A DNA stretch of 64,000 nucleotides from Aphis gossypii (taxonomy: Eukaryota > Arthropoda > Insecta > Hemiptera > Aphididae): positions 40,382,287-40,446,286 of the forward strand of contig NC_065532.1 in the NCBI RefSeq assembly GCF_020184175.1, written 5' to 3'. The position numbers and the translations under genes are program-made. Each line of letters starts with the position of its first letter. Position 1 is the first letter of the stretch. The notes beneath the pieces are model-generated. The model saw only the letters and a program-made list of their open reading frames with translations, did no database searches and had not been told where the DNA came from. Below, in pieces: positions 22,901 through 35,573 of the stretch.

Positions 22901-25757
22901 ATTTTGTTGAGAAAGTCAAAAATAAAATCAATAATATTGTTATTGACTTGGTAATTGCATTTTTCAACTATTGTTTTTTATAATTGGTCTAAACAATTTT
23001 TCTTTAACTTTTAGGAACAACGTATCACTGTCGAAGTAATCATACCTCAAAGAATGCATAGAGTTTTAATGAGAAATCGAGATTTATTGGAAGGTATGAG
23101 ACGAGATTTAGATGTTTGGATTAAGTTTCCTGAAAGACCTCCTGGTAATTATATTAATTTTAAATATTTTTCATTTTACAAATCGGTAGAACTAGATATT
23201 AATACCAATTTTATAAGATTTAAATTGATATTTTTCCTTTATTCTGTCTTAATTAATAGAAGATCAATATAATCGTGAACCTGAAGATGTTAATGTTGGA
23301 GAAGATACTGATGAAAATCGTGCCCCTAGTGTCAATGACATAGTTACTATCTTTGGAAAACCTGAAAATTGTGAAAGTGCTAAACAAATATTAATTGATA
23401 ATATACCAAAAACTATTGATGTAAGTTTTTGTTGTAGAATGTATATAAACTTAATCATAAATATTTGAATAATCATTATCATACAGTTCTATTAATTTTT
23501 ATATTTTTAATTATGGTGTTTTTAGTTAAATGTACCATCTGAATATCATAGATCATTGATTGGTTCTAAGGGTGCCACAATCCGAAAGCTTAGTGATGAT
23601 TATAATGTTCAGATTAAAGTTCCAAATCAAGAACAAAACGCTGATATTATAAAGGTAATTGCTGTATTATTTAATAATAATGGTTTATAATAATTTTATT
23701 GATAAATATATATTAATCATTTATTAGTTATTATTCAATACATTGGTTAGGAAAATGTATATTTTCATCTCAAATGTTATGAAATTGGAGGGTTGTGAAT
23801 TTAAAGTTTAATTAATGTATTTCAATATTTTTTGATGATCAAAATAAATTATTTTGTTATAAAAGTAATACAATACAATTTCAATAAAATTCATTGGATC
23901 TTATATCATTTAGATTACTGGTGTACAAAAGGATATTGATGAAGTAGTTGCAGCCATTAAAGAAGAAATGAGGTTGTATGATGCTGATAAAGAAGATAGG
24001 CAATTGCGTTCATATGAAATTCAGGTACTTTCATTATTTAGATTAAAATAAAAAGTCAAAATAATGCTGATAATAGTTATGATATGGTGTTCTAAACTAA
24101 TAAATTAAGAATATTCTGTATTTTATTGATGGTAAGACAGCCTGTGATTTACTGTTTATCAGAATTATTAATCTCATGTTGGCAACCATCAATTGACCAC
24201 TATTAACTATGGTTAGAGTGGTAAATAGTATAGTTTACAGGGAGAATATAATATGTATGAAAAACATTTAATGTCCATACCATATTACCATGTCTATTCT
24301 TATTTAGTTGTAGTAGAACTTTGATTATCTGTCATCATCAGGATCATGACTAATGATTTAAATAAGAACTTCAATTTTACTGTATACCAAAAAATTATAT
24401 TAAGATAATAATTAATGTTATTGGGGGGTTATCATAGTTAGTTCAATTTCAATTTTGTTAACACATAATTTTTTGAACAGATTTTTAATATTTACCTGTA
24501 AAGTATTTGTAGTGGTCACCCGTGGCCGAGTGGGTCTGAACTTAATGTTCTGGTACGCACGGTTCTGGGTTTGATTCCGAGGTAGCCATGGGGCATTTAT
24601 GCGCGTGGTGGCGTCAGGACTAGATCAAGCCGGCTAGTATTTACTGACCCCCCCGCCCTACCTCTTGAATAACTAGACTTGTCTAGTTAACCAAGAACCA
24701 CCTTTGACACCTTGACATGTGAAATGGGGCCAGTCCTCAATTAGTAGCATGTCACTTAGGAGGTATAAAGAGGATGTAAAATTGTTGATTATTTTATTAC
24801 TTGTAAAGTATTTGTAACACATCATTTACCTAAGCTCAATATTAATTGCTACAAATCATATTGATGATAAATGTTATAATTTTAGATGACTATTGAACCA
24901 GAATTCCATCCAATGATAATTGGTAAAAAGGGAGACACTGTTCGTAACTTACGTAACAAATATGGTGTTCAAGTCAATTTACCTAGAAGAGGTGAAGGAA
25001 ACAATGAAAACATAGTGACAGTTGTTGGTTACCAACAAAGTGCTGAATCAGCAAGAGATGAAATTCAAGAAATGGTTGATAAACTTGTAAGTTAAATTTT
25101 TTCTATGATTTTATACTGGTTGTTATATACATTTATTGTTATTGATTAATCCAATTTAATATTTTATTAATGTTTTTATTTAGAAAAATGTTTATAAGGA
25201 AGAAATTTTAATCGATAATAGAATTCACTCAAGATTGATCGGTTTTCGTGGTCGTAATATTTCACAAATTATGGATAAATATCATGTAGATATTAGATTT
25301 TCTAAATCTGATAGTTCTAATCCAGATTTAGTGGTTGTTTATGCCCGTGAAGATGCCACTCAGGATGATGTTTTGGATTGTATAGATTATTTAGAAATGA
25401 TTCAACAAGACTATGTAATATTTTTATTTTATTTTTATATTGTCTATGAATTTCACGATTGAATAATGTAATTTATTTGTTATTTTTTTTTTTTTTTTAC
25501 AGTTGACAGACTTATTTGAAAATGAAGCAAGAGCAAACTTGAAACCAAAAACTGAGAGCCAATCTATTCCCAATGGTAATCATAACTCACAAGGAGGTGC
25601 CGGATTTGTTATGGGTAATGGTGCACCGTGGGAAAAAGCTCATCCAGATACAAATAGTACTAGAGATTTTCCATCATTTGCGGGTATTGCAACGTCTGCT
25701 AATAATGCTGGTTCTGATAAAACCAATCTTCCAAGTTGGGGAAGTGGACGTCGTTAG
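16956..25757 (+). CDS. Vigilin (multi-KH RNA-binding protein, HDLBP/Dp1 family)
   Basis: There are 23 coding exons: 16956-17189, 17326-17541, 18526-18732, 18828-19043, 19267-19450, 19510-19640, 19777-19945, 20058-20170, 20279-20432, 20512-20690, 20751-20882, 20952-21098, 21742-21897, 21965-22315, 22429-22647, 22732-22950, 23015-23144, 23260-23420, 23526-23654, 23914-24024, 24886-25086, 25184-25414, 25503-25757. All have GT/AG borders and all phases agree, giving 1414 residues. Residues 1-78 hold LVFPALPDS and IPPKGW. KH-like modules then run without pause to about 1330, and the tail has PWEKAHPD and FPSFAGI. Intact GXXG loops include GKQG, GKNG twice, GVKG, GKGG, GSKG, GKKG and GFRG; others are degenerate. 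Vigilins are cytoplasmic and ER-associated proteins that bind mRNAs and tRNA and affect translation and heterochromatin. It is longer than the roughly 1270-1300 residues typical of the family. Confidence 0.93.
22156..22950 (+). repeat. Three tandem KH modules from apparent exon duplication in vigilin
   Basis: The second half of the 351-bp exon (loop VAKRGE), the 219-bp exon 22429-22647 (loop VARRGE) and the 219-bp exon 22732-22950 (loop VARRAE) encode modules that align from start to end. Each has a YHKSF/YHRHF/HHRHF entry and a G-V-x-I/V-x-FP strand. All introns here are phase 0, so copies could be added without breaking the frame. Confidence 0.7.
24497..24816 (+). mobile_element. tRNA-derived SINE in a vigilin intron
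   Basis: The element runs from about 24512 to 24801. An A-box-like GTGGCCGAGTGGG near 24522 and a B-box-like GGTTTGATTCC near 24568 lie at the spacing of a tRNA gene with a long variable arm (Leu/Ser type). An unrelated body of about 200 bases follows, with the hairpin AACTAGAC-TT-GTCTAGTT at about 24670-24687. Exact 15-base target duplications TGTAAAGTATTTGTA flank it (24497-24511 and 24802-24816), the mark of LINE-driven insertion. It lies in sense orientation between the exons ending 24024 and starting 24886. Confidence 0.88.
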
Positions 25758-27300
25758 TTATTTTTAATCGATTTATAAAATTATTGTTTCCAATAATTAA
25801 ATATTTTTTGCGATTTCAATTAAAAAATATATTTATAGTGTCCGGTTGCCACTAAACTGAATTTCTCCCAAGTAATTAAATTACAATATAATTATATTTT
25901 AAGAATAGAATATGTTTAGAAAAAATGTGTTATTTAATAGAAAACAAAAAAAAAAAAAAATACATATATATTTATTTATATATATTTATTTTTTTTTGTA
26001 ACATTAGGTGGAAAAAAATTCTATATTTTCCAGGCTGTGAAGAAAAATTGCTGTATAAAATAATAGATTGTAACCATTTGGGTCTCATTTTTTCTTGTGT
26101 CCGCTATGTTTTTTTAACAGATTATTATACTAAATAAAATGTTTTTATATCATTATAATGTAATGTTAAGTCTAAAAAAATGTTAACATATTTTGTTATG
26201 CTTTTAGCGTTATTTTTTTCTCTTTGTTTTTGACATTTTTTTTCTGGATTTTTTCTTTGAACTGAATTGAAAAATATTCCGTAAATATTTGTATTTAAAA
26301 ATCATATTTCATCTGTTTTAACAGATATAGTGACACGGTATTTGTTAAATTGAAGAGGCCCAAATATAAAGGGTTTTTTCATAGTGAATAATAACATTAA
26401 AATATTAATTACCTTTATGAGGTAATTCTAATCAGACTTGTCTATTAATTTTATATTTGTTTTTTACAAACATTTTAGCCTATTTAAGTTTAAATAACAC
26501 AAATTTCCATGTTACTTCATGTTATGTTTTTGTTACAATAATTATTATTTCTTTTTGGATCTGGTTTATAAAAATAGCACAATGTATCTAAATTGATTTA
26601 TTTATTAAGCCAAACAATGACTTTTTCAATAAATTGTACATATTTAATGCAATGAACGAGATTTATACAAGATATTGACACATAAACTAAATTTTAATTA
26701 CGGGATTATTATTTAAATTTCATTTTCCAAATAATTGTTTACTTAATCTACAGTTACCAATTGTGCATTAAATCGCTTAATTTATAGACAATAATTTGAA
26801 CATCAGTATTTTTTTTTTCAGTTTAACATAAATTTTGTTTCATTTTATATAATGGGATTCTTATATGATGAAAAAAATTAATTTCTAACAAATTATATTA
26901 TATAATATATACTGTTACTTAACCAATTTTATTTAAAAAGATTTTGTTTAGGTTTTAATTTATTTATCTCAAACCATTGACGTATTACAATTATTTATTA
27001 ATGTACGTTTGAATTAATACAGCCACATTTCAAACTAATTTTCTAAGTTATCAAATTTAACAGATTTAGTTCAATTTTTTGTTTTACCATAATATGTGTT
27101 ACACATATATAATATATATATTACATACATATATATATTATCCACTATTTTTATTATCTACATTCTGTATACATTATTTTTCCACCACTGTCCTTTGATT
27201 ATTTTGTGTGCAAATTATGTAATGTATTTTGAAAACTGTATAATAATAATATAATGTTCAGGGTTGAATATTAATAAATTTATTATTTATAACAATTTCA
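25758..27300 (+). other. Vigilin 3' UTR with several candidate poly(A) signals
   Basis: AT-rich sequence downstream of the TAG stop, with AATAAA at 26133-26138, 26628-26633 and 27273-27278. The end of the transcript cannot be decided from sequence; alternative polyadenylation is possible. Confidence 0.4.
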
Positions 27301-30300
27301 TTTTTATTATTCAATTTGTTCTTTTGTATCCCGAGTTCTCCAAATCCAAAAATAATTTTTCATATTTTGTTTTATCTAATGATAAAATGACAAACATATT
27401 TGATCAAATTGTTGTTTCAACCACTTAAATATTTAAAAGATTTATAAATTATCCTTTTAAAATTTTAAATGTTATGATTTAATGCGTAAGTGGGTGTATC
27501 GTGTATGCAATATTACTATTACATTATTACACGTGCCGTGCCCATTTGATATAACTCGCATTTAAATAATTATTCAATTTCTTTGGTAAAATAAATCAAG
27601 TAACTTAAATTCTCTATATAATCTCAATAGAATGCTAATTTTTAGTTTAAAAAAACACGGTTAAAAATAGATAAACTATACTCTATTGAACAATATTATT
27701 TCAATAAAATATAGTTGTTTATAAAAACCAATAATGTCTATCAATGATAAGCTGCCAAAAGGTGGAACGCACGTCAATAAGTGAATCCGTTTATGGTCCA
27801 CCTGGGATATAGGACTAAAATCAGCAAGATTCACAATAACCATTATCTGTTTTAAATTCTATTAGTAGGTAAATATTAATTGTTATTGTTTTATAGCAGC
27901 TAATACTTATATACTATACCTAAATAGTCTCTATGGGAGACTGGTAAGTTATGAGTTATGACCATCCGCGTCCGCAGGTCTAGGGTAAGATGAATATACT
28001 ATGATGGTATGACATATTGTTTGTTACATCAATAGATATTGATATTTGATTACATGACGTATAATAACGTTCGAAACAACTTGTTTTCAATAGACTTAAA
28101 TCAGAATAAATTTTTATAAATTTTAAATAAACACAAATTTATAAATCTGTGATTTAGTGTGGATTATTCTGATAAGAATTAAATGTTTTGCCAAAGCTTT
28201 TTATCCAAAACACGTATTCTTAATCAAACAAGTTATTAATTGTTATTTACAAATGTTTAGCTCAAGGATTTCCTGAATATCGAAAATATAATTAAATCAA
28301 TTGTATACTCAAAGGACGCATGTTTATTGAATTATATAGATTGTTGTGAAATATGATAAATTATATATTCGTTGACAAATAATTAAAATGATTACCTAAA
28401 AATGTAGTAGAGCTAAATAATAGATGTTTGCTGATGACAAAGTGTTGTTAATTTTTTAAATTTTTATTAGATAAATTTAACGACTATACCTACATTCTTA
28501 TTACAATAAAAGGAAAAATATCTATACTAAATTTTGATATGACAAGTGTGTGGATTTGCATGAAGAGATCATCCAGTGATGACAAATCGGCTGACAACAC
28601 AGTAATAGCATAAATGTTCCTATAAAAAATAATGTATTAATATTTGATTTATTTATTATGAGTCATTTGTTATATTTTTTTTTTAGATTTATTTATGGTA
28701 TAATATACACAAGTCAACTTAATCCAGGTAACAAATTTTTTTTTAGAATACCTATTTATAAATTAATAAAATAAAATATTAGGCATTAAGGTTTAAAATT
28801 ATTAATAGTTATTCTTAGTATTTAATTTATACCTACTTTTATTAATCTCAATATTTTCCGTCTATTATTTTATTAATAATGTATTAATGTATTAGTTTCA
28901 TTGAAACCTAAAGGTTGTCAACTCACCCCTACCTCTTTCACACTCCTCAACTCTCCTTACGTTTATTAAAAAATTGAAAAATAAATTGTTATTTTTAAAT
29001 TTTTTTTTTTTTTTGAATACACGCTCTTCACAAATGAACTATACTAAATGTTAAGTATAGCTTTGTAATATTTTCGTCTAATATTCAATTTAACTGTTAA
29101 ATGTGTTAAAGTATATTAGGTAATTAGTTAACTTTAATAAAAAAACAAGCGCATTTCATATTCGCGTATTTTTAGACTATCTAACTATTACTTTAATTTT
29201 TTCAGCTGGTACCTGGTAAAGATTAATTTATTTTGAATCTGAATGACAGAGATTTTCAAATTTCAAAGACAAAATGTTTTTATTTTATCCTGCCGGATAT
29301 GTTTGTGTAATTGTTACTTGTCGTCCTAATATTATCGTAATGAGTAAAATAAAAAAAAGGAAATCGATTTCTCAAAAACCCGATATCTTGTTTAAAACTT
29401 TACCAAGATTAATAATACATAGACTTTAATGGAAGTTTCAACGTATATTTTTGTGGGAACATGACCAATCTATAAAATATTAATTAAATACACTGGATGG
29501 GTTTTTGTAACATGTAATTTCCCTGTCTTATTCAATTATCAAATATTTTTATTATGCCCTAGAGCACGAATTGTATATAGGTATCTTAAAAAAAAAGAAA
29601 AAATGTATACTCATAATAATTAAAAACTTAATTATTTTTTAACAATAAATAGTTTTTATCCATGGTCCATTTTATTAATAAATAACAAAACGTAACTATT
29701 ATTAGCTACTCTTTGCATATAATAATAATGTGTAGTAATCTTGTTTTCTTCAAAAAAAGATATCCCTGAAAGTTTATGTCATGGTAGTGCGATACTGTAA
29801 GGTGTGCTTACGAATAACGACAAGGCGTAAAGCTTTAAGTTTAATTTTTGATTATTATAACTTATAAGTATAGGTGCCACCTATCTGTTGCATTTTATTT
29901 ATACCTATACTACCTATAGTGTAGAATTTTTAATAAGTATAATATTAGTGGCGTATAATACTTACGAGAGACGAGAGTGATATGAGTGTACTTTTTTTTT
30001 ACATACCGTGTTAACTGGTAAAGAAAACTAAAAATATTAGGTACTATAAAATAATAAATACAATGTATAAATATTAAATTATTATAAATATCTATATTAC
30101 CTCCCACGAAATTGTCTTATTTACCACATTAAGTAAAAGTAGTGATAAACTAAGGTTTTTTATTAACTGTAATTACTGTATGTATCTTTATCACTTTTTC
30201 GAAGCATAAATTTGATTTAGAATACGGAATATATAGGTTCTTAATTTTTAATAGAAATTATTTTCATGGATATAATGCTTTGAGCGTCCCCTCAATTTTT

Positions 30301-33300
30301 TTTCTATTAGCGAAAATGAACCACTGAGTAGGTCGCTATACCTAATAGATGTGTTGAATCTGAATTCAACAATACCTACCCCTAAATCATTGCATACAAA
30401 AAAGTACATATTTTATAATCTACCTATACTAGAATAATTTTTTAGTTAACCAAGCCATTATGAAATAAAAAAAAATTAAATTTCATTCTATAGTTCTACT
30501 GTGCAGTAAATCGTTATTGATAGATCAGTGTCAATTGTGATGTTGATAAATCATAGTATTGCACGATGAAAATTGATTTTAAGCGAAGGCGGGTTAGGTA
30601 GGTTTAGGTACTTATTTTTTTTTAGTAATTTCAATACAATTCGGCTTACCAAACAGTTATGTTAATAATAATATTAAAATTTTAAAAAAATATTTGCAAT
30701 TTAATTGAACTTTTACAAATTATTTTAAAAAGTACCTACTGAAAAAATGTCTATTTTTAACCCTCATAGTAGAAACCAGTTTGCTACCAAAAATCTTCCA
30801 AAAAGTTGATGATAGTAGTATTTTTTCTACTATAGAGAAAATGACTACAATCGTAACAAACCTTATCGTTGTAAAACAATACATATCGCTCTGACCAAAA
30901 TATAAAATATATAAAAAGTTCTATAGTGAGGAGCTAGTTCAGAACTGTATTATATAATACCTACCCGAATTTGGTGCGTAGCAATCATTTTTGTGGTAAA
31001 GGATTTTTCTTAGTAACTGAAGGGATTTATTGTAAGCTTATATTGAACTATAACATGAAAAGACAATCGGGTGGTATTTATGTTTTTTATAAGCTTATAA
31101 TACATAGTTGAACGCTTTCATAGTGCGAGCGTTGAAGTATGGAAGTACCTATACATGTATACTGTAAAAATTGCATTTTTCAGAGTTCATTGACGTACGT
31201 CTCACGAATACCTCCATTTAAAAATTACATTTTATTTTGTTAAGCAATCAGCATGACTATTGATGAAATTTGCTTTTCAAATTTTGTATAACTAATGGCA
31301 AAAATTGTTGGGCGTTGCTGGAGGGAGAGATGTCTTTCCATTATTATCATACTCAAAAAATTTAAATTAAATTTAAAAGTTGCAATGCTAAAATTTAGCT
31401 GCATGTGTTTAGTAAGAATTTGCACAACTATATCGTCGGAATTTGCTAGTGTCTTGTTGACAAAATTTTTTTACGATTTTGATCGATTTTTTTATGGCTT
31501 TTAGAAATAATTATTAAACTCGATAATCACAAATTTACAAATTAAAATCATATGATACATATTATACAACATTATTTTATAATTTAAGAAAAAATAACAA
31601 AGCCTTCTTGGTTAAATGAAATAACATGGTTTATTGGTTTATAACTTGAACAGAATTTGGATGCACAATGGTATATGATCAATTATTTATAGCACAATTT
31701 TATAGATTTACACATTGCACGATAAATAAATGAATTAAATTGAACACATCTATTACACTTATGTACTCAATGATTATGGCGAGGTACACTCGACACAGTC
31801 GACATTTTTAAATTGTGTGTATGATGTGACAGCAATAGAGAGTTATTCGATTTTCATATTTTATTTTTGAAAATATAATATAAGGTATATTTTTTATGTT
31901 CTATGTAATTTCATACTGTAGGTACAAGCAAAATTTTTATAAAAATGTTTAGCTTAGATAAAACAGTCAAACCTATACCTATAATTGAATTATATTTAAT
32001 TTTGACCAACGTCTGGTGTTACTACTGGGTAGCTACTCCCCTTACGATTTTCACCGCCAACTGTACTTTTCAGCTTATATGCTTAATGTAACTACTATTA
32101 CAGATTGTATATATTCAAATAAATGTTAAAAAAAAAAAAAATTGACCAAAATTTGGGGTGGATTGAAATATATTGAATACAGCATTTGGTATATTTTCGA
32201 ACGTGGTTCAAATTATACTTTTAAATTTTCTGATATCATTTTTAGAAGCATTTGAAATTTTTAAAAATTGGTGGAGTAGTTCTTAAGTACCTATATATAT
32301 ATATATAAACTACAAATATATTATGAACATTATATGTATACATTGTATACATATATGATATGTGTATTATACGAAAGTCTCTTTTATTTTTGTAACCAAT
32401 GCGGCAATTGCCAATTTAGAAAATAAAATAAGTACATATTTCTGAGCCAAAACGGAATTCACGTGTGACCTCCACTCACCACCCTATGATAAGGGGTTAA
32501 AGAAACGAAACTATAAACATTACCCGAGTCTCGAGGAATATACTTTATATGCAAAATTGTTTCAGTAGGTAGTTTCCAAGTCTATAAGATTCATACAACG
32601 TACATATACATTTTCATATTTACGGTTGATATGTGGTCGATGCTAGTCGTTAGAACGGATTGTTCACAGGATACATTGTTAGTTATTATCTAGTTTATAA
32701 CGTGTAGACTGTTTAGAGTAATTGGAGGGTTTAGACGAGTCGAGTTATACATATTATCTATTTGATTTATAGTGATTTTTTAATTTTATTTCTTTGCTGA
32801 ATATGGGATTACCGGATTCAAAAAAAAAGACGGGCAGGTCGAAGTTTGTCTTACACCTGTCTTTCTCTATTGAAGTTATTTTGAACATTTTTTCGTTTCC
32901 ATTGTTCAACTAATAGTCTAATTATTATTTTGACATAAATACGTATACCTACTTTATATATGTATATAATTATAAGCTGTAAATTTAATGTAGGAAGTAT
33001 ATCAAGTATATGGATACTAGTTAAAACCGATCATGGATCATTTGTTTAATACAAATATTGAGATGATGAATGATTGCCGAAAGATAATATTATGAGTCGG
33101 GTAATTATTATTATTTAAATACAATTATGATAGTATTAATTTTTTTTTTTGTGTGTAATAGTTGTTAGCAAAGTTGAATTAATTTGTTATTATACACTTT
33201 ACACCATAAAAACGTAAATTATTTTATTACTATACAAGGTGAGGTCCACTAAGCATGCTCAAACAATTTATTCAAATTCTGATAATTGGTATTTTTAAGT

Positions 33301-34450
33301 AAATACTTAGAATCATATTTTAAAATGCCTATTTATATTATTAATCTATTAATCAGTAAAAATTGTACTTATAGTGAGTATTAGATTAAGTAATAGGTGC
33401 TATTTTTATCTACATCTGTTATATATTTTTGTAAAGTTATTTTTAAATGCTATATTTTCCTTAGTATTATAAATGCATTAAAAAATTATGCATTTAACAA
33501 TTTACAGGGAAAAAGGGCAATTCTCACTTCAAAAAGGATTTGCCAATTTTTATTACTTTAGAGATAATAAGTTTAAAAAAATCCATAAGTAGGTGTTCCA
33601 AAGTATAATTCTTAAGTAAAAATACATAAAAATCACAAAAATATGAATTTGAGTAAATTATTTAGTTTTAAGGGTAAAATGAGAATAAATATGTTTGACG
33701 AATAATTCTATACATAAAACCTTATAGTTAAAATGTTAAATATACCTAAAGAACGGCATGTCATAATACAAGTTCATTAGTTTTATTTAATTTTTAGAAA
33801 GTGTGAAAAAACAAATTAATAAATTACTCTGAGTTTAAGTATTCTCTAATTGTATTAAGCATGCTTATTGTTTTTTAAAAAATATACTTTTGCTTGTATT
33901 TTCATCTTGAAACAGTGAGGTTGTCCGAATAATTATTATCATTTTTTATTAAATTATTTTTTTAAATTTTATTATAATTAATTATTATTATTGGTGTTTG
34001 AAACTATACAAAATATTACAAATAAATGTTATCATGATTTTATTTATCATTAGGTGCTTTTATAAATAATTATTAAATTATAAATAGGTACGATGTATTA
34101 GACATATTTGTTATAGTAAAAGTACGAATACCAGTAACACAGGATACCTACACAAAATAGTTTGATCAAACCCCAAATGATTTTTGTAGTTCGAACTTTT
34201 ACAAATGAGATTCGGTAGATCTGAGGATAAATAACCAGCGTTGGTATAAACTATAAGTCCGAAATCTTTTCCAATTATGAGATATTTTTTTCCTGTGCTT
34301 TATACTCGTATATAAAAATAATAATAATTATTATTTAAGTATACTAGCTACTATATTATCTACTATACCTACTTGTATATTAGCCGCCTTCAGCTAAAAC
34401 AATATCAAATTAGATAAAATATAAAATAAATTTACATCAGAAGGCAGAAA
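27301..34450. other. Gene-poor AT-rich intergenic stretch between vigilin and AST-CC
   Basis: No coding exons are supported. The patches at 32140-32480 (aaaatttggggtgg, caccaccctatgataagggg) and 28915-28965 have the look of repeat debris, but I cannot place ends. AT microsatellites occur near 32290 and 35180. Confidence 0.5.
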
Positions 34451-34453
34451 CTA

Positions 34454-34955
34454 ACTACTAACACAACTACCACTTGTCTATAAGTGTACGGTTATAGTTT
34501 TGCTTTAAGTTTTTTCTATTTAGTTACTACAAGATTTCTTTTGTTTTCCATTATCAATATTAAAACTATTAGTACCAATACAAATTTTAGGTAATTAGGT
34601 ATATAATGAGTAATGACTAAAGTTTATGCGACTATACACATTATTGTTTTGTTGTTAAATATATACTTTTATGATATATTATTATAAATTGGGTAAAATA
34701 CGAAAAATAATAGATCACTATTTCACTCAATTTTTTTATAATAATTTAAATAAATCAATTTAGTCGTACTATTTTTTTTATGGCTGACATTAAAAAATGT
34801 ATCTAAATGAAATTTATTTGGTACACATGCTTTCAGACTAATTGAATATAATGTAGCCTACATCCCTACTGATTATATTATGAAGCGTGGGTCTTCAAGT
34901 AATGTTTGCCCCGGGCCCCCAAAAGTTTAAATTTGACGCTGTACTTGACTACTAA
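34454..34955. mobile_element. Possible hAT element, right end recognisable
   Basis: Read on the minus strand from 34947, the sequence is CAAGTACAGCGTCAAATTT followed by a GGGGGCCCGGGGCA motif, the arrangement seen at many hAT ends. ACTACTAA occurs directly outside it (34948-34955) and again at 34454-34461, which would define an element at 34462-34947. The proposed left end (CACAACTACCACTTG) does not pair well with the right, so the left boundary is uncertain. Confidence 0.4.
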
Positions 34956-35573
34956 TGAAGATGTAGATTATTATTATATGCTTTTTCATTGACGTACTAT
35001 ATATTTATTTATACTTCATTAATATTTTATTAAAATTCTTTAACTTTTATTCTAAAAAGTGTTAATAGTTATAACATCATAGGTGAAAATAATGTTAAAA
35101 CAACATTTCGATACACGTACATGCATTTAATATTTTAATATAATATTATATTCATTATATTCCTCTCTTTGTCTATATAATATATATATATAAATATATA
35201 TATAAGGTATAAAATAATTGTATAATATAGTATTTAATAATACTTATTATAATTGTTATATCATATTATCATCATGTATAATCTTAATCGTACAAGTTAG
35301 AATGCATTTTAATTGCACTTTTTAAATAATACAACCGTTTTACTGATTTTATCATTATCAATTTATTGTGATCAATGAGTATATTTAATTTTAGTACTTA
35401 ACTAAATATACTCACTACTCAGTACATCAATACGGTATTGACAGTACCTATTATAATTGATGAAAAAACAAGCGTATGAAGATGAGGGCGATATAATATT
35501 CTCAACTGACATTATGATAAAAAAAAAATAATATGTATATATATAGGTAGGTAGTTAACAGATTTTATTTCTT

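Noticed and set aside
33230..33935. Possible transposon between two AAGCATGCT words
   Set aside because: Sequences around the two words do not form convincing inverted repeats and no target duplication was seen.
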